A DNA stretch of 64,000 bases from the NCBI GenBank assembly GCA_030248295.1, contig JASANH010000744.1, positions 62,001-126,000 on the forward strand, written 5' to 3'. The notes under the pieces are model-generated. The model did no database searches and was not told where the DNA came from. It worked only from the letters and a program-made list of their open reading frames with translations. The stretch comes from Mesodorylaimus sp. YZB2_4 (taxonomy: Eukaryota > Nematoda > Enoplea > Dorylaimida > Dorylaimidae). Numbering within the stretch: the first letter of the stretch is position 1; the number at the start of each line of letters is the position of its first letter. Positions 12,607-23,650 of the stretch are shown here, piece after piece. The translations under genes and the position numbers were made by a program.

Positions 12607-14182
12607 ATGGCTGGTGGTGTGGTATCGTCGGAACCTCACATAATTTCGTCGGCCAACGAGTATCGTCTAGCATCGCCGCCAACAGATGGAATAACGGCAT
12701 TGAGTTTTGCGCCTGAAATAGCGATGTCATCGAAATTTCTTTTGGCGTCATCTTGGGATACGCGTGTTCGATTGTACGAATTAGGCAACAGCGCTTCGTC
12801 GAATTATGTACGAAGCACGTATGGCCATGATGGCGCTGTGTTGGATTGCTGTTTTTTGGTAAGTTGTTTCTTATCGAAACATTGTCGAACTCAATCAGGT
12901 TCCAGGGATTTTTTGAAGTCGAGGTTACGGGTCATCGAAAACAGGAGGGCCTTTCACTGTTAAAACCTGATTGAGCGGAATCAGATCTCAATGGAATGCA
13001 ATTTGCTTTTAGAGTTCTGAGAATGCAGTAGGCAGACCTCCAATCGACCTGTAGGCCTACATGTACGCGTAAAAATTTTTTACCCTAAAACAGTGCCTTG
13101 GTTTAATCACCCGTTGTAAATTACTGCACAGCAGGTCGAATAAAGACGTATCTCATACACGAAGGCAGTCCTGACATTTATTTTTTTCAGCAAGATTCTT
13201 CAAAATGCGCTAGCGTTAGTTTGGATCACTACGTGAAAACATTCGATTTTAATACCAATTCAGGTAAAATTTTTTAGTCACTGATTTGGCAATAATTTTG
13301 AAGAAACTTTTGTTTTCAGAAAGCATTCTTGGCGCGCACGAAAAAGCGGTTCGATGCGTTTGCTATTCGCCCGAATCGAACTTATTGATTACGGGCAGTT
13401 GGGATTCTACGATAAAAATATGGGATCTGCGTACAGTTCGATGTATTGGTTGCCATCAGCAACCAGAACGAGTTTATTCCATGTCATTGACAGGCGATCG
13501 ATTATTGGTGGCGACGGCAGCCAGGAAAGTGTGCATTTGGAATTTACGTAATTTGGGAGCCGGACCTGAGCAAAGACGAGACTCGTCGTTGAAATATCAG
13601 ACGCGATGTATTCGTGCATTTCCGAATGGGCAAGGATTCGTGTTGAGTTCCATTGAAGGTGAGTGGCTGATTGTCGGGTGAATTCCTCTAGCGTTTGTTC
13701 CGTTCGAAATTCCGACCAGAATTGACTGAATCCCGAACGAACACGATTTAGCCCTAGTAGCTTTCTGTATCGTCTTTTCAAAAAGTGTTTTTGAAGGTCG
13801 TGTTGCGGTCGAATATATCGATCCTAGTCCAGAATCTCAAAAACGAAAATATGCTTTCAAATGTCATCGAAGCAAAGAAGAAAATGGACAAGAATTAGTT
13901 TATCCCGTCAATGCGATCGCCTTCCATCCTCAGCACAGTACATTCGCCACGGGTGGATCGGACGCGTTGGTCAATATTTGGGATCCGTTCAACAAAAAAC
14001 GATTGTGTCAATTTCATAAATATACCACAAGCGTCAGCTCATTAGCATTCAGTTCGGACGGATCAACTTTGGCAATCGGCGCTTCTTACCAGCACGAATT
14101 ACCCGAAGAACCAATACCGTTGCCAGAAGATCATGTTTATATTCGGAAAGTGACCGATCAAGAAACAAAACCAAAATCTTAA
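12607..14182 (+). CDS. BUB3: Mitotic checkpoint WD40 protein BUB3
   Basis: Four exons (12607-12858, 13191-13263, 13320-13658, 13797-14182) give 349 residues, against 328 in human. BUB3 is a WD40 propeller that brings BUB1 and BUBR1 to kinetochores in the spindle assembly checkpoint. Visible repeats include [46 protein letters not shown] and [15 protein letters not shown]. The family signature with GHP-like and ASYQHE elements appears near the end ([16 protein letters not shown]). The N-terminus is about 20 residues longer than in vertebrates. The last intron uses an unusual GAAG acceptor. The next gene starts only 150 bp after the stop. Confidence 0.95.
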
Positions 14183-14332
14183 TTTTGTTTATTGCTTTCC
14201 AGTTTTTCAAGTAAAGCTTTCCCTTTTTTTATTTTGGCTTTTTATGACAGCGGAATGCGATAATCGCTGTTTGTCGTTTATAATGAGTTATTCAACAGCT
14301 TCTTTTAACTTTTGTGCGTAAAGGTTTTAAAA

Positions 14333-14859
14333 ATGGCGGAGAAGGTCGAGAAAGTAGAAAAGCCAAAACAATTTAAAAGTTTTAAAGAATTTTTGGCGGA
14401 AAGGAGGAAATTACCTCAGGAGCCACCACCGCCTTACACGGGAATTTGGAATCATATGAAATATGTGGCGAAACGAGACAAACTTCCTTTGGTACGTATA
14501 TTTCCCTGACAGAATTTGGGTGGTTTGCGACTGACATGCTGCAGTGCATTCCTTTTCTCATAATGCTTGCATGCAGCAAAGGAAATTTGACTAACATTTG
14601 AATTGATGACAATCAAAAGTGAAGTCTAAACATGGTGTGGAAATGTGAAACCGGAGTGGCCCTTAGATACTGCATTAGGTGCGTAAAAATTGGTTTCAGG
14701 TAGACACAATGTGTTTGCTGCGGAATGTTCTATTACGACTGTTTTCATTTTCAGAAAGAACTAGCATTCTGGTTGGTGGCCGCTTCAGCTGGTTATTTTG
14801 TTTATCGCGAGTTAAAAGATAATCGATCGATTGAGGATGGGAAGAAACCAGAAGCCTGA
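14333..14859 (+). CDS. Small single-pass membrane protein, unknown
   Basis: Two exons (14333-14491 and 14755-14859) give 87 residues. The N-terminal half is Lys/Glu-rich with a PQEPPPPYTG segment. Residues about 55-70 (LAFWLVAASAGYFVY) form one hydrophobic helix, followed by a short charged tail. The layout resembles small accessory subunits of the respiratory chain or ATP synthase, but no family was recognised. It follows BUB3 on the same strand by 150 bp, and a TAAAG site lies a few bases before the ATG, so shared transcription with trans-splicing is possible. An earlier CAG at 14697-14699 is a less likely alternative acceptor. Confidence 0.65.
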
Positions 14860-15240
14860 ATATAGATTCGCTTTTATTAGCTGGTTTTTGGTTCATTCAT
14901 ATATATATGGTTCATATTGGTTCATATTTACATGCGCTAGTGTAAAATAGAGAATTTACATAGTTTTTGATAAATGCCTGGCCATGAAATTGTGATTTGC
15001 TCTAAATGATCCGGCTCTTCAGTAGCTGAAACTATATTTTACCAATTGCGTCCCAGAAAAGTTTCGGGTTTTCTTGCAATTTTATTCTCTAGAGGATTTC
15101 TGTTTGCGATCAACTCAGTAATTGAAAAGGTGAGGGGGATTTTAAGTTTTTTGTACTCGCATATACGTATCAGGAAGAGCGTAATTTCAGAATTTGATCA
15201 GGACTCAGAAAATATTCTTCGAAAGAAAAAAGGCAAAACG

Positions 15241-17515
15241 ATGGACGCATTTGTGGACAGTTATCGTCATTTCGTCGAAAGGAAAGTACCACGTCCGGTA
15301 AGGAAGAGGATTTAAAAAATTTTTAGCCTTGGTCGATTTTGTTTACTCTGCATTTATAAGATTCGCATTTTGTAGTTCTTAATTTTGAGAGTGCAAATTT
15401 ATAGAGTAGGAAGAAGGATTGAGAGCGGGGTCTCTTTCTGGCCAAACCAATGTTTAGTCCACCTACTTTCCCTACTTGTAGGCTTACGGTCCGGACGAGG
15501 TTTGATCAAGCGTGGCAGGCGGTCAAAGTGACAGCCGATTTTGAATTTTTTAATTTTGTATAGGTTGTAGGATATCTATAAAAAATTTAAAATATTCCAA
15601 ATCGGCTGGTCACTTTGATCGCATGCCACGCTTGACCAGAACTTAGTCCCGCCGTCAAAATTTTTACATCGTTTCCCTTTGTGACTGCTTCCATTTTGAC
15701 CCCGTGTCTCGATCCTGTGAAAACAACAAACAACAACATTCCTTGTTAGATTTGAACGATTGATCGGGATCCCGATTCCGACGTTTAGGAATCGGGATTC
15801 TGCAAAAACAATCCCAGCATCGACTGATATAACTGCTGGATCGGCAACTGATATCTTTCGCGCTTTCTCTGCTGGGAAATGATCAAATGTGACAAACTAT
15901 ATCGAGAAAATCCCGTTTTTTCTCTCGAATCAGTATTCAATCCCGCTTTAGGCGCTGCTTAGCTCTTCTATGTCTTTTGGAGTAGTCGAACAGAGAGAGA
16001 CAGCGAGGAAGCATGGTAGGTTGCTGAGGACGCAGTGCCAAACACGTCATCCCCATCTAGCTTCTATTTTTTGAAGCGGATCGGCCGGATCGGGATCCAG
16101 GGTTAGGGTCGGATCCGTCGATGCTTGAGCAGTCCAGGCTGGAAGGCCCAGTCGGTTCTTTAAAATTCGGTTTTTATTCGTATGAAAGATTTTAAACTAT
16201 CCAAGTCTAATGTGTATGTGCACTGTCAATATTATCTATCGATGATGACTGTCAAGACATCTGCGTCGAAACGGTTTTTGGCGAAACACCATTGCGCATT
16301 GTTGACCAAAAATAAGCCGTAGGAGACTGCGATTTTGCGAAATCGTGATGATACTCAGGAGGCACTAATCTATGGATCATTTGCGAGCAATTTTAAAAAC
16401 TGATATTTTACCATCATCGATCAATCGAATCAGGAACTGATCAGCCCACCAACTTTTGCATATTATGCAGTAATGTTAATGTGGCACTCTTGTTTCTACC
16501 CAGAATGTGCCACGGCCAGTTTGACTTATTGACTGACAGTACCTATTAGTCTTGTGCAATCTCCTTCCTTAGCTTCTCATGAGAAGAGGAAATCGATTGC
16601 ACGATGATCCATCCGAAAGGTTGATCAGTTCCTGATTCGATCGAACAGATGGGCAGCAGTTAGTTTTACTCGTTTCATCTGCCTGGGAATCAATGAATGA
16701 CTGCAATGAATGGTTCTCCTTATCCCTCTGTCCCTCCCCTAGGCTGTCCCGCTGTAGACACTGGTCGGTTCCCCGCCTTTCTTGGAGGACCCCTCATGGA
16801 TAGTGATAGCGAGCAAATAGAAAAATCTGGTTCGGATGCTGAAATTTTTGATCACTGACCGATAATTGCATTGCATTCGAACCTGGGATCAGATCAATCG
16901 CTGCTAGGCATATCTTATTGCCACCTGTTTTGTCCAAGTATGGGAAAGGGGGACTAGGCGGGGTAAACTAAACTAAACCGTTGTTGCGCCGGCCGGGACA
17001 CTCACTGAACCCTTCCTCTCTAACTCCCCCACCTCAGCTCCAGCAGGAAGGAAGCAAAAGCGATCAAATTGTAAGTGGGCTGGACCAAGCCCTGGCATCC
17101 AAGCACAGGCCCATTGTCCAGCCAGCCTACAGTACTGTATGCAAACAGTCATGCAAGTCACTCACTCACGCGATTCGAAGCTGACCTGACCTATCTTACG
17201 CGCGATCTGATATGATCTCTACCCCCTCCCCCTTCCCCCACCTAACCCAGCCGACCTTGGCCATACTTGGTTCTGCCCCGTTTCACCATGCTTTGCTCAT
17301 TGATTTTTGTGTTTACTGTAGGGTTTTTGACCTACCTTCCAAGGGTATCCTGATCATTGATTCCTGTCTTGTCATTTCAGGCGAAACTAGTTGGTTGGTT
17401 TTCGCTTGGTTTCGTGCACTTGTATGTTTTGCGATCATGGGCGCATCGTGGTGCCGAGAAGAATGCGAAGAAGATTCTAGCGAAGCAGCAAAGCGCTACA
17501 CCAGCTAAGAAGTAG
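15241..17515 (+). CDS. Tiny single-pass membrane protein, unknown
   Basis: Exons 15241-15297 and 17381-17515 join in phase to give 63 residues: a short N-terminal segment (MDAFVDSYRHFVERKVPRP), one hydrophobic helix (LVGWFSLGFVHLYVL) and a basic Ala/Lys-rich tail ending SATPAKK. Size and shape suit a minor inner-mitochondrial-membrane subunit, but the family was not recognised. A TAATTTCAG acceptor lies about 50 nt before the ATG. The single intron is about 2.1 kb, very large for so small a gene, and is filled with at least three different inverted-repeat elements. The call rests on clean splice sites and a sensible product. Confidence 0.6.
15503..15645. repeat. Short hairpin MITE
   Basis: About 38 bases starting TGATCAAGCGTGGCA near 15503 are matched by the reverse complement of about 15607-15645 with a few mismatches, separated by an A/T-rich centre. 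This is the form of a short foldback MITE. It lies in the intron of the 63-residue gene. No clear target duplication was seen. Confidence 0.65.
16417..16646. repeat. MITE-like inverted repeat pair
   Basis: A segment at about 16417-16446 containing CGAATCAGGAACTGATCA has its reverse complement at about 16619-16646, bounding roughly 230 bp. It lies in the same intron as the hairpin MITE and the hAT-like MITE. Confidence 0.55.
16935..17269. mobile_element. hAT-like MITE, copy 1
   Basis: The ends CAAGTATGGGAAAGG and CCTTGGCCATACTTG are near-perfect inverted repeats. Flanking octamers at 16927-16934 and 17270-17277 agree at 6 of 8 positions, both differences being transitions, as expected of an aged 8-bp target duplication. 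The interior matches copy 2 (18195-18536) in opposite orientation, including a shared GGAAGGAAGCAAAAGCGATC-type block. No coding capacity. It sits in the intron of the 63-residue gene. Confidence 0.75.
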
Positions 17516-17806
17516 ATTAGTCACTATTCGCAATCGATCGGCGTCCTTAGATGGAATTGTGTGAGCACTGTTTCTTTACTGCCTCGATGAGTTAGGTTGG
17601 TTTTTTGGCAAGGCGCCGCTTTAGTTTAGAGATGCAGGAATTGAAAGTTTCGTAAATTAGTCTCCTTTATTGTGTGATTAACAAAAAACTGAAAGTATGC
17701 TATAGCCGTATAAAAATTTTTTTGATAGGTTAGCAGGCACAACAAAAATCAATCACCGCTTAACAACGAAACCCTAAACAAAGTCGTCCCTTGTTCCATT
17801 TAATTT

Positions 17807-18887
17807 CTACGATTGTTTCTTTTCTTTCGTAGCAGCTAATTTCTCGTATTTGCTTTTGCTATTAAACCATAACAATGCTGGTAAGGCGAGGGCTGGTAGA
17901 GTGGCCAGTGCGAAAATGGCCCAATCGATATAACGTGGAGCAAATCTGCGTTCGTAATCTTTCAAACGATAAATATATCCTTCGCCAGGTGACGAAGTAT
18001 AGCCTTTGCGAGCAGACGTGGCAGTTTCTGATGGAAAATAACTGATTTCAGCCGCCGTGTAATTGATTGAACCGTAATAATTAGGCTGAAATTGGAGAAT
18101 GCTAGGACTTCTGGGCATTACTCCAAGTTCCTGTGTCGCCCAGGGGACCAGGCAGTAGAGTGGGGAATGAAACATCAAACCAACAGGTCCGAAGCAAGTA
18201 TGGGCAAGGTCGGCTGGGTTAGAGGGGGAGGGGGCAGAGATCCAATCAGATCACCTAAGCCTGATCTGATTGCGTGTGAGACAGGTCAGGTTTGGGTCGA
18301 GTTGAGTCAATATGTTATATGACTATTTACATACAGTTCTGTGGGCTAGCTGGACAATTGGCCTGTGCTTAGAGGCCGGGGCTTGGTCCAGCCCAGATAC
18401 AATTCGATCGCTTTTGCTTCCTTCCTGCTGGACCTGAGGTGGGGTGGGGGGGTTCGAGGGGAAGGGTTCAATGTCCTGGCCGGCCCAACAGGGGGGGGGT
18501 TTGGGGGTTCCCCCCCCCCGTCCTTGCCCATACTTGGTCCGAAGGGGTGCCTACCTTGAGAATAACGGAATGCGAAACATTTGCTCCGGGAGGGATTCGA
18601 TCCCATTCCACACTCAACACGCCTTTCACAATTTCGAAATATTGCGGATGGAAATTGGCCGAATCGTCCAAAGTCACTTTGCTAGCCGTCTTATCGCCCA
18701 CATTGTATAAATGATAATCGACCACAAATTCTTTATTTTCAACCGCGTAACGACTAAGCAAATACTTCGAAGCTAATATTTTTGCATCGGCTGTGCCACT
18801 CGTATCCGAACCAGTCGAAGCAGCTGGATCAGCGGCATTGGCCAATGCGAATGAGACAACCACCACGACCACGATCGATGAAATCAT
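17807..18887 (-). CDS. SSR2: Translocon-associated protein subunit beta
   Basis: Two exons on the minus strand (18887-18555 and 18130-17807) give 218 residues. TRAP-beta is a subunit of the TRAP complex that assists Sec61 at the ER membrane. There is an N-terminal signal peptide (MISSIVVVVVVSFALANA), a luminal domain with NVSHSVIL and conserved YNVGD, then the family's C-terminal pattern: YERRFAPRYIDWAIFALATL leading into a transmembrane helix, with a basic cytosolic tail. An acceptor-like TTTTCAG lies about 20 nt upstream of the ATG. The single intron is mostly a MITE inserted 10 bp from the donor. Confidence 0.93.
18195..18536. mobile_element. hAT-like MITE, copy 2, in the TRAP-beta intron
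   Basis: The ends CAAGTATGGGCAAGG and CCTTGCCCATACTTG are perfect 15-bp inverted repeats. The octamer GTCCGAAG is duplicated exactly on both sides (18187-18194 and 18537-18544). An 8-bp target duplication is typical of the hAT superfamily. The 342-bp element has no coding capacity and includes G and C homopolymer runs near its right end. It makes up most of the 424-bp TRAP-beta intron. The perfect duplication implies a younger insertion than copy 1. Confidence 0.88.
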
Positions 18888-19099
18888 GATTGATCAACGA
18901 CGAATTCGAGCCTGAAAATCGTATTTTTAACACAATATATAATTCAACTTGAAAAATAAGAATTGGTTTAAAAGCCAGTCAAAAATTCCATCAACGCAGA
19001 AAAAATCGATAATGCTTTACTGCATACAAATGAAGTATACTAGCCTACAGACACGTATTACGGGTATATGACTGATGACACTATGTTTATAATACTTAT

Positions 19100-20785
19100 T
19101 CAAATTCGACCCAATTGTTTCAACTTTTGTACTAAAGCCGGTACACTGTCCACAACGACTCCTCCTTGACGTTGTGGTGGATCGGTCACTTCCAGCACCT
19201 GTGTATGAGTGGTCAATTCTATTCCGTAATCTTTCAATGTTTTCTTCTCCAAAGGCTTCTTTTTCGCTTTCTAAAAAATAAAAAAATTCGAAACTTTATT
19301 TCCCGCCATTTTCGAAATTTAAAATTTTGGCGGAAAATCTGTTTGCACATTTTAGAGAAAGCTTTCATCTTGCACATTAGCTTCCCATACTTGAGCATAG
19401 TAAGTTTCGAAGACTGGCTGGTGGCCAAGTGTGTTAAGGAATCTCCCTCTCACGCCAGGTGCTCGGTCACCGGCGAGCGTTCGATTCGCGGCCAGGTAAA
19501 TCCTTTCGCGCAATGAGTCCCTTCACTTTCAACCCCCTTACCATGATGTTAGGCAAGGTGGCGTAGCGTGGTTCGTTCAAACGCAAATCAGCACTGCATA
19601 CGGCTGGCAACTTCAGACGAACAGTTTCCAAGCCAGCATCGACTTCTCGAGTCACTTTCAAATGCGTATCACCGTCTTTCTCAATTTTCGATGCAAAAGT
19701 TGCCTGAAACACAACGATATCAGTCGATACAAAGGTAGTGCAATGGTTGTCGTACTTGGGGCCAATCCAAGAATGCAGCGAGTAGTTGCGCAGTCTGATT
19801 AGCATCGTCGTCGATTGCCTAAAATTAATCAATAATAATATTTGGTCAATAAAATTTGAAATAAGATTTTTACTTGTTTTCCGAGAATGACAAGATTAAC
19901 CCCTTCTTTTTGAACGATTTTACTAAGTAGTTGAGCGACGTGAAATGGCTCTAACTTTTCGTAATCTGGAGAATTCACTTCGACGTGCAAAGCTCGATCG
20001 ACTCCCATCGCCAAGGCCGTCCTTAACGTTTCCTGGAAAAAGCAGCCCAATCTGACGATGAGATTAAAGCCACTAAATTCTGAAATTGGGTCTACTAAAA
20101 GCGCGAAATACGACTACATGGCTGAACGGAAATTTTATCGGGCCGAAGCTGCACCAAAAACTTTGTATCTAAACTATGTCCAGCGTATGCTCCATCGCAT
20201 GTAAGGCAAGGCTGCCTTCAGATAAGTTTCACCCATTTCTTGAGGTACAACCTGCACTCTCAGCTGGGTGAAACTAAGAGACACTCCACGTCAGGTCCCG
20301 GTTCTCAGAACCGTTGAAACATCCAGATGCGCAAAGTTTGGCCGAAAAAAAAACTGAATCTCACCTGGCACGCCGTCGGCCCACAAGACACGGCCAAAAT
20401 GTCCTTCACCAAATTCTTTTCTTTCATTCGCATAGCTTCTTCCACAGCGATTTCGTCGAAAGGGTTCATGGAATGCTTAATTCCTTCCGTAACGACGCCT
20501 GTGCGATCTGGTTTTACACGGACCTACAACAGACGATAAATATGGGATCGAAAAGATCCAACACTACGCACAATAGACTGTCCAAAAGCCTGCCCTCGCC
20601 TGACCGAATTATTGACTAGCTATTATTCAGCTCAGGATTTGCAAGAGTTTAGAAATAGACGGACTGACTCAGCAGATGGAATAAGGCGTGCGAGCATTCA
20701 TGTCATCCGTAATGAAAACCTCCATTCTTACTTTCACGGCATAGTCGATCACACGTTTGCACCCGACCAACACACGCAGTGACAT
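19100..20785 (-). CDS. ETFB: Electron transfer flavoprotein subunit beta
   Basis: Six exons on the minus strand (20785-20732, 20523-20365, 20032-19874, 19818-19756, 19703-19542, 19270-19100) give 255 residues, the same as human ETFB. With ETF-alpha it carries electrons from mitochondrial acyl-CoA dehydrogenases to ETF-QO. It shows the conserved start [34 protein letters not shown], the nucleotide-binding [11 protein letters not shown], and [19 protein letters not shown]. All introns are phase 0. The upstream TTCTGTTTTAG about 15 nt before the ATG may be a trans-splice acceptor. Intron 5 contains a tRNA-like sequence. Confidence 0.96.
19414..19495 (+). repeat. tRNA-derived sequence (SINE head or degenerate tRNA)
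   Basis: Inside ETFB intron 5, on the opposite strand to the gene. CTGGCTG at 19414-19420 can pair over 7 positions (one G-T) with CGGCCAG at 19489-19495, like an acceptor stem. An A-box-like string (TGGCCAAGTGTGTTAAGG) and a B-box-like GTTCGATTC occur at tRNA-like spacing. The T-stem is poorly paired, so this is more likely a SINE head or decayed tRNA-Leu/Ser copy than a working tRNA. Confidence 0.5.
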
Positions 20786-21155
20786 TTTCGAAACGAGAAC
20801 TAAAACAGAACATTTTTCGTCAATAACAATGACGAGAATTCTCTAAAATGCAAAACAGAATACTCACTCCCAAAACGTTTTATACTCGACGACTTCTTGA
20901 GTTCCAAATTCCAAAACGCATGTTATGACAAGTTTGCAGTCTTGCGCACGCTGGTCAAGTAGGTAAAATATAGTTTCGGCCAGGCGGGCCAATGAACTGT
21001 ATCGTAGCAGACAACTATTAGTTGACGTGTATTTTGACGTCCTTGGCGGCCTCTGACGAACTTTCTATTCATTTCCCGTCTTTTTTTTTGAATGCGTCGT
21101 GTTGGCGAATAGAAGCAGGAATTATTTCCGGTTTTTCTTCATCTTAATATTTAAA
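20786..21155. promoter_or_regulatory. Shared upstream region of ETFB and the VIP36-like gene
   Basis: These 370 bp separate two divergently transcribed start codons, so both promoters should lie here. No core promoter motif was identified with confidence. Confidence 0.4.
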
Positions 21156-23377
21156 ATGAATTTCTTTTTGTCATCATTATTTCCTTCTATGGCACGTTTC
21201 TATTTTTCGTTTGTTTTGACCCTCATTTTCATCGGCGATTTGAGCCATGCAACTGAAATTCCCGAGTTCACACCAGTCAACGAAATACGTGGCTATTTTA
21301 AACGAGAACATTCGCTAATAAAACCTTACCAAGGTATTCAAAAAAATTTTAAAAATTTTGCGATTTTTAATTTTAAACTTTTTTGTTTAGGTTCAGGAAT
21401 GACCGTTCCATATTGGGACTTTACCGGAACCACCATGGTCACCAATCAGTACGTGAGATTGACGGCAAATCAGCAAAGCCGAAACGGTGGTCTTTGGAAC
21501 AGCGTGGTATGTACAGTAGAATCGATAAAGGCCACCCCAGAGATTTAGCTCGGCTATGTTAGATGTTTGCCAGTGTGTGCGTGATCTTGCCAGACTTCAG
21601 CCTTCATTGCCGCTATGAGATTAAAAGTTTTTTTTAATTGTTGACATTTGTAAAATATACATTTTTGTTTTGTCATTAGAATTAGCAGTGCTTCATTTTC
21701 AGCCTGTCAAATCTCGGGACTGGGAGCTTGTGATTACATTCAACATTCACGGGACGACTGGTGATCTGTACGGCGATGGTATGGCCATTTGGTATACAAA
21801 AGAGCGTAATCAAGTTGGCGATGTGTTCGGTGGCAAGGACTTCTTCACTGGTTTAGCCATCTTCTTGGACACGTACAGCAATCACAACGGCCCTCATAAT
21901 GTAAGTATCACTGATCGATGGGCACGCGAACTAAAATGGCTTCTTCCTTTCAGCACGCTCATCCCTACGTTTCTGCCATGGTCAACAACGGCAGTGCGCA
22001 TTATGACCACGATCGTGATGGTACGCACACACAACTGGGCGGGAAGGGGTGCACGTCCAGGTTTCGAAATAAGGACTTCGAAACGAGCCTGCTGATTCGA
22101 TACGTCGACGATACGATCTCGGTGAGTTTTCTCATAAGTTTGGTGGCGAAGCTCTGGGGGTTCTTCGCCTCTTGGGTATCCCTATTTTCTCAGGTAGGAA
22201 ATTCCTGAGAAACTACGTCCAACTTTTCTGTACTGGTTCCAATCCCGCCTGCCGCATTGGTGGTGTAGGACTGAAAGGTGTGTGGCACAGTTTGCTTCGC
22301 AGACCTGGAAACTGGTCAGCCCTGGGTTCAACTCTGGCCGTCTGAGAATTTGGCGAAGTTCTCTCTGCGTCTTGCACGCCTGGCGGTGGGTGACTCCCCT
22401 TCATCCCTCCTGGGTTGATAAACGAGGAGAGCCGGGTCCCCTCACGGGGCACGAGCTGGGTAGAGTAACCGCCGACATCGCGGAGTAGCGACTAACACGC
22501 ACCCTTGCCCGGCATGCATCCCGGATTGACCCTAGTCGATGGCAAGATAGGGTCAATTAACAAGCCGCTAGCCCGCGGGAAAAGGCCCAAAAATCTACTC
22601 TCCCCTGCACCGACCAGGTCTAAATCACAAGAACAAGCACTTAGGAATACAAGATTCCTGCTGTGAAGACGAAGGGCAACTGTCAATGTTTCCTTTTCCA
22701 GCTGCGCTCATTCTAAACCAGTGTTTGCCTGTTGCAGGTGTACACGGACGTGGACAATAAGCAGCAATGGCAACTGTGCTTCTCTGTGCCTGGTGTTCGC
22801 TTACCGACCGGTTATTACTTTGGCGCTTCAGCTGCTACAGGAGAATTGTCGGGTAAGATCTTGTCGACTTGCATTTATATGCAAATTACTATGCTGAGTG
22901 GGAAAACGCTCGAAAATGCACGAGATATCCATGCTCACTGCAGAAAGTTCTTGCTTGAAAATGTATTTTCAGGAAAAATGATTAGGATTTGGATCAGGAA
23001 TTCAAATTGTTCTATTTTCAGATAATCACGATATCATAGCCGTGAAGATGTACGAGATCGAATTTACTCGTACAGAAAAACAAGGCGAAACTGATCGTGA
23101 TTCAATTGTGCCTCAAGCTCAGTACTATGCTGCCCCCAGAGGTGAGTCTGAAGGCTCCGTACTTCACTTTTTTATGTAAAATTGGGTTTTGAAGGAGCCC
23201 TAATTGCGTTTTTATCTTTCTATAGATCACGTGTCCGATCCACCACCTTCGAGATTGGGCGGAATGAAAACCGGTTTACTTGTTGCTGTGGCCTTGATCG
23301 GAGTTGCAGTTTGCTTGGTTGTGGGCGTTGTGATTTTGCAAAAACGACAAGAAACTTCGAGGAAACGATTTTATTAA
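21156..23377 (+). CDS. LMAN2: VIP36-type L-type lectin (vesicular integral membrane cargo receptor)
   Basis: Seven exons (21156-21333, 21391-21506, 21703-21900, 21954-22121, 22738-22852, 23022-23141, 23226-23377) give 348 residues. The family are Golgi/ER type I membrane lectins that bind high-mannose glycans on cargo. Seen: a signal peptide, the lectin core (IPYWDF-like VPYWDF, GDGMAIWYTKER, FLDTYSNHNGPHNHAHPY, VRLPTGYYFGASAATGELSD), one transmembrane helix (LLVAVALIGVAVCLVVGVVI) and a cytosolic tail ending QKRQETSRKRFY, nearly the VIP36 tail, with an ER-exit FY. Asp/Asn residues for calcium binding are present. Intron 4 (22122-22737) holds SINE-like DNA. LMAN2L is a possible alternative name. 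Confidence 0.93.
22280..22500 (+). repeat. SINE-like insertion in a VIP36 intron
   Basis: GTGGCACAGTTTGC followed about 35 nt later by GGTTCAACTCT resembles pol III A and B boxes at tRNA spacing. The following GC-rich stretch differs in composition from neighbouring introns. Ends are not defined. Confidence 0.35.
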
Positions 23378-23650
23378 ATAATTGGCCAAAATTTTCTCGG
23401 ACTCGGCTCATTTATCGATGAACACTTATTGGCGCAGGCTATACACAACGAGTGCTTTCAAATCATATTGTATTCGTTGTAGCTCTCGCATGTCGGGTAG
23501 TATATTTTTTTGGGGAGGGGGTTGATAATCGGGGATTTGAGTTCGTAAATTAGATCTGGGGTTTTCTAAAGCTACGTGCGAGATATCGCATGTATGAATT
23601 ATATATTGTTTATTGATGAACTTGGGAATAAGTTTGACTGAATTCGATGT

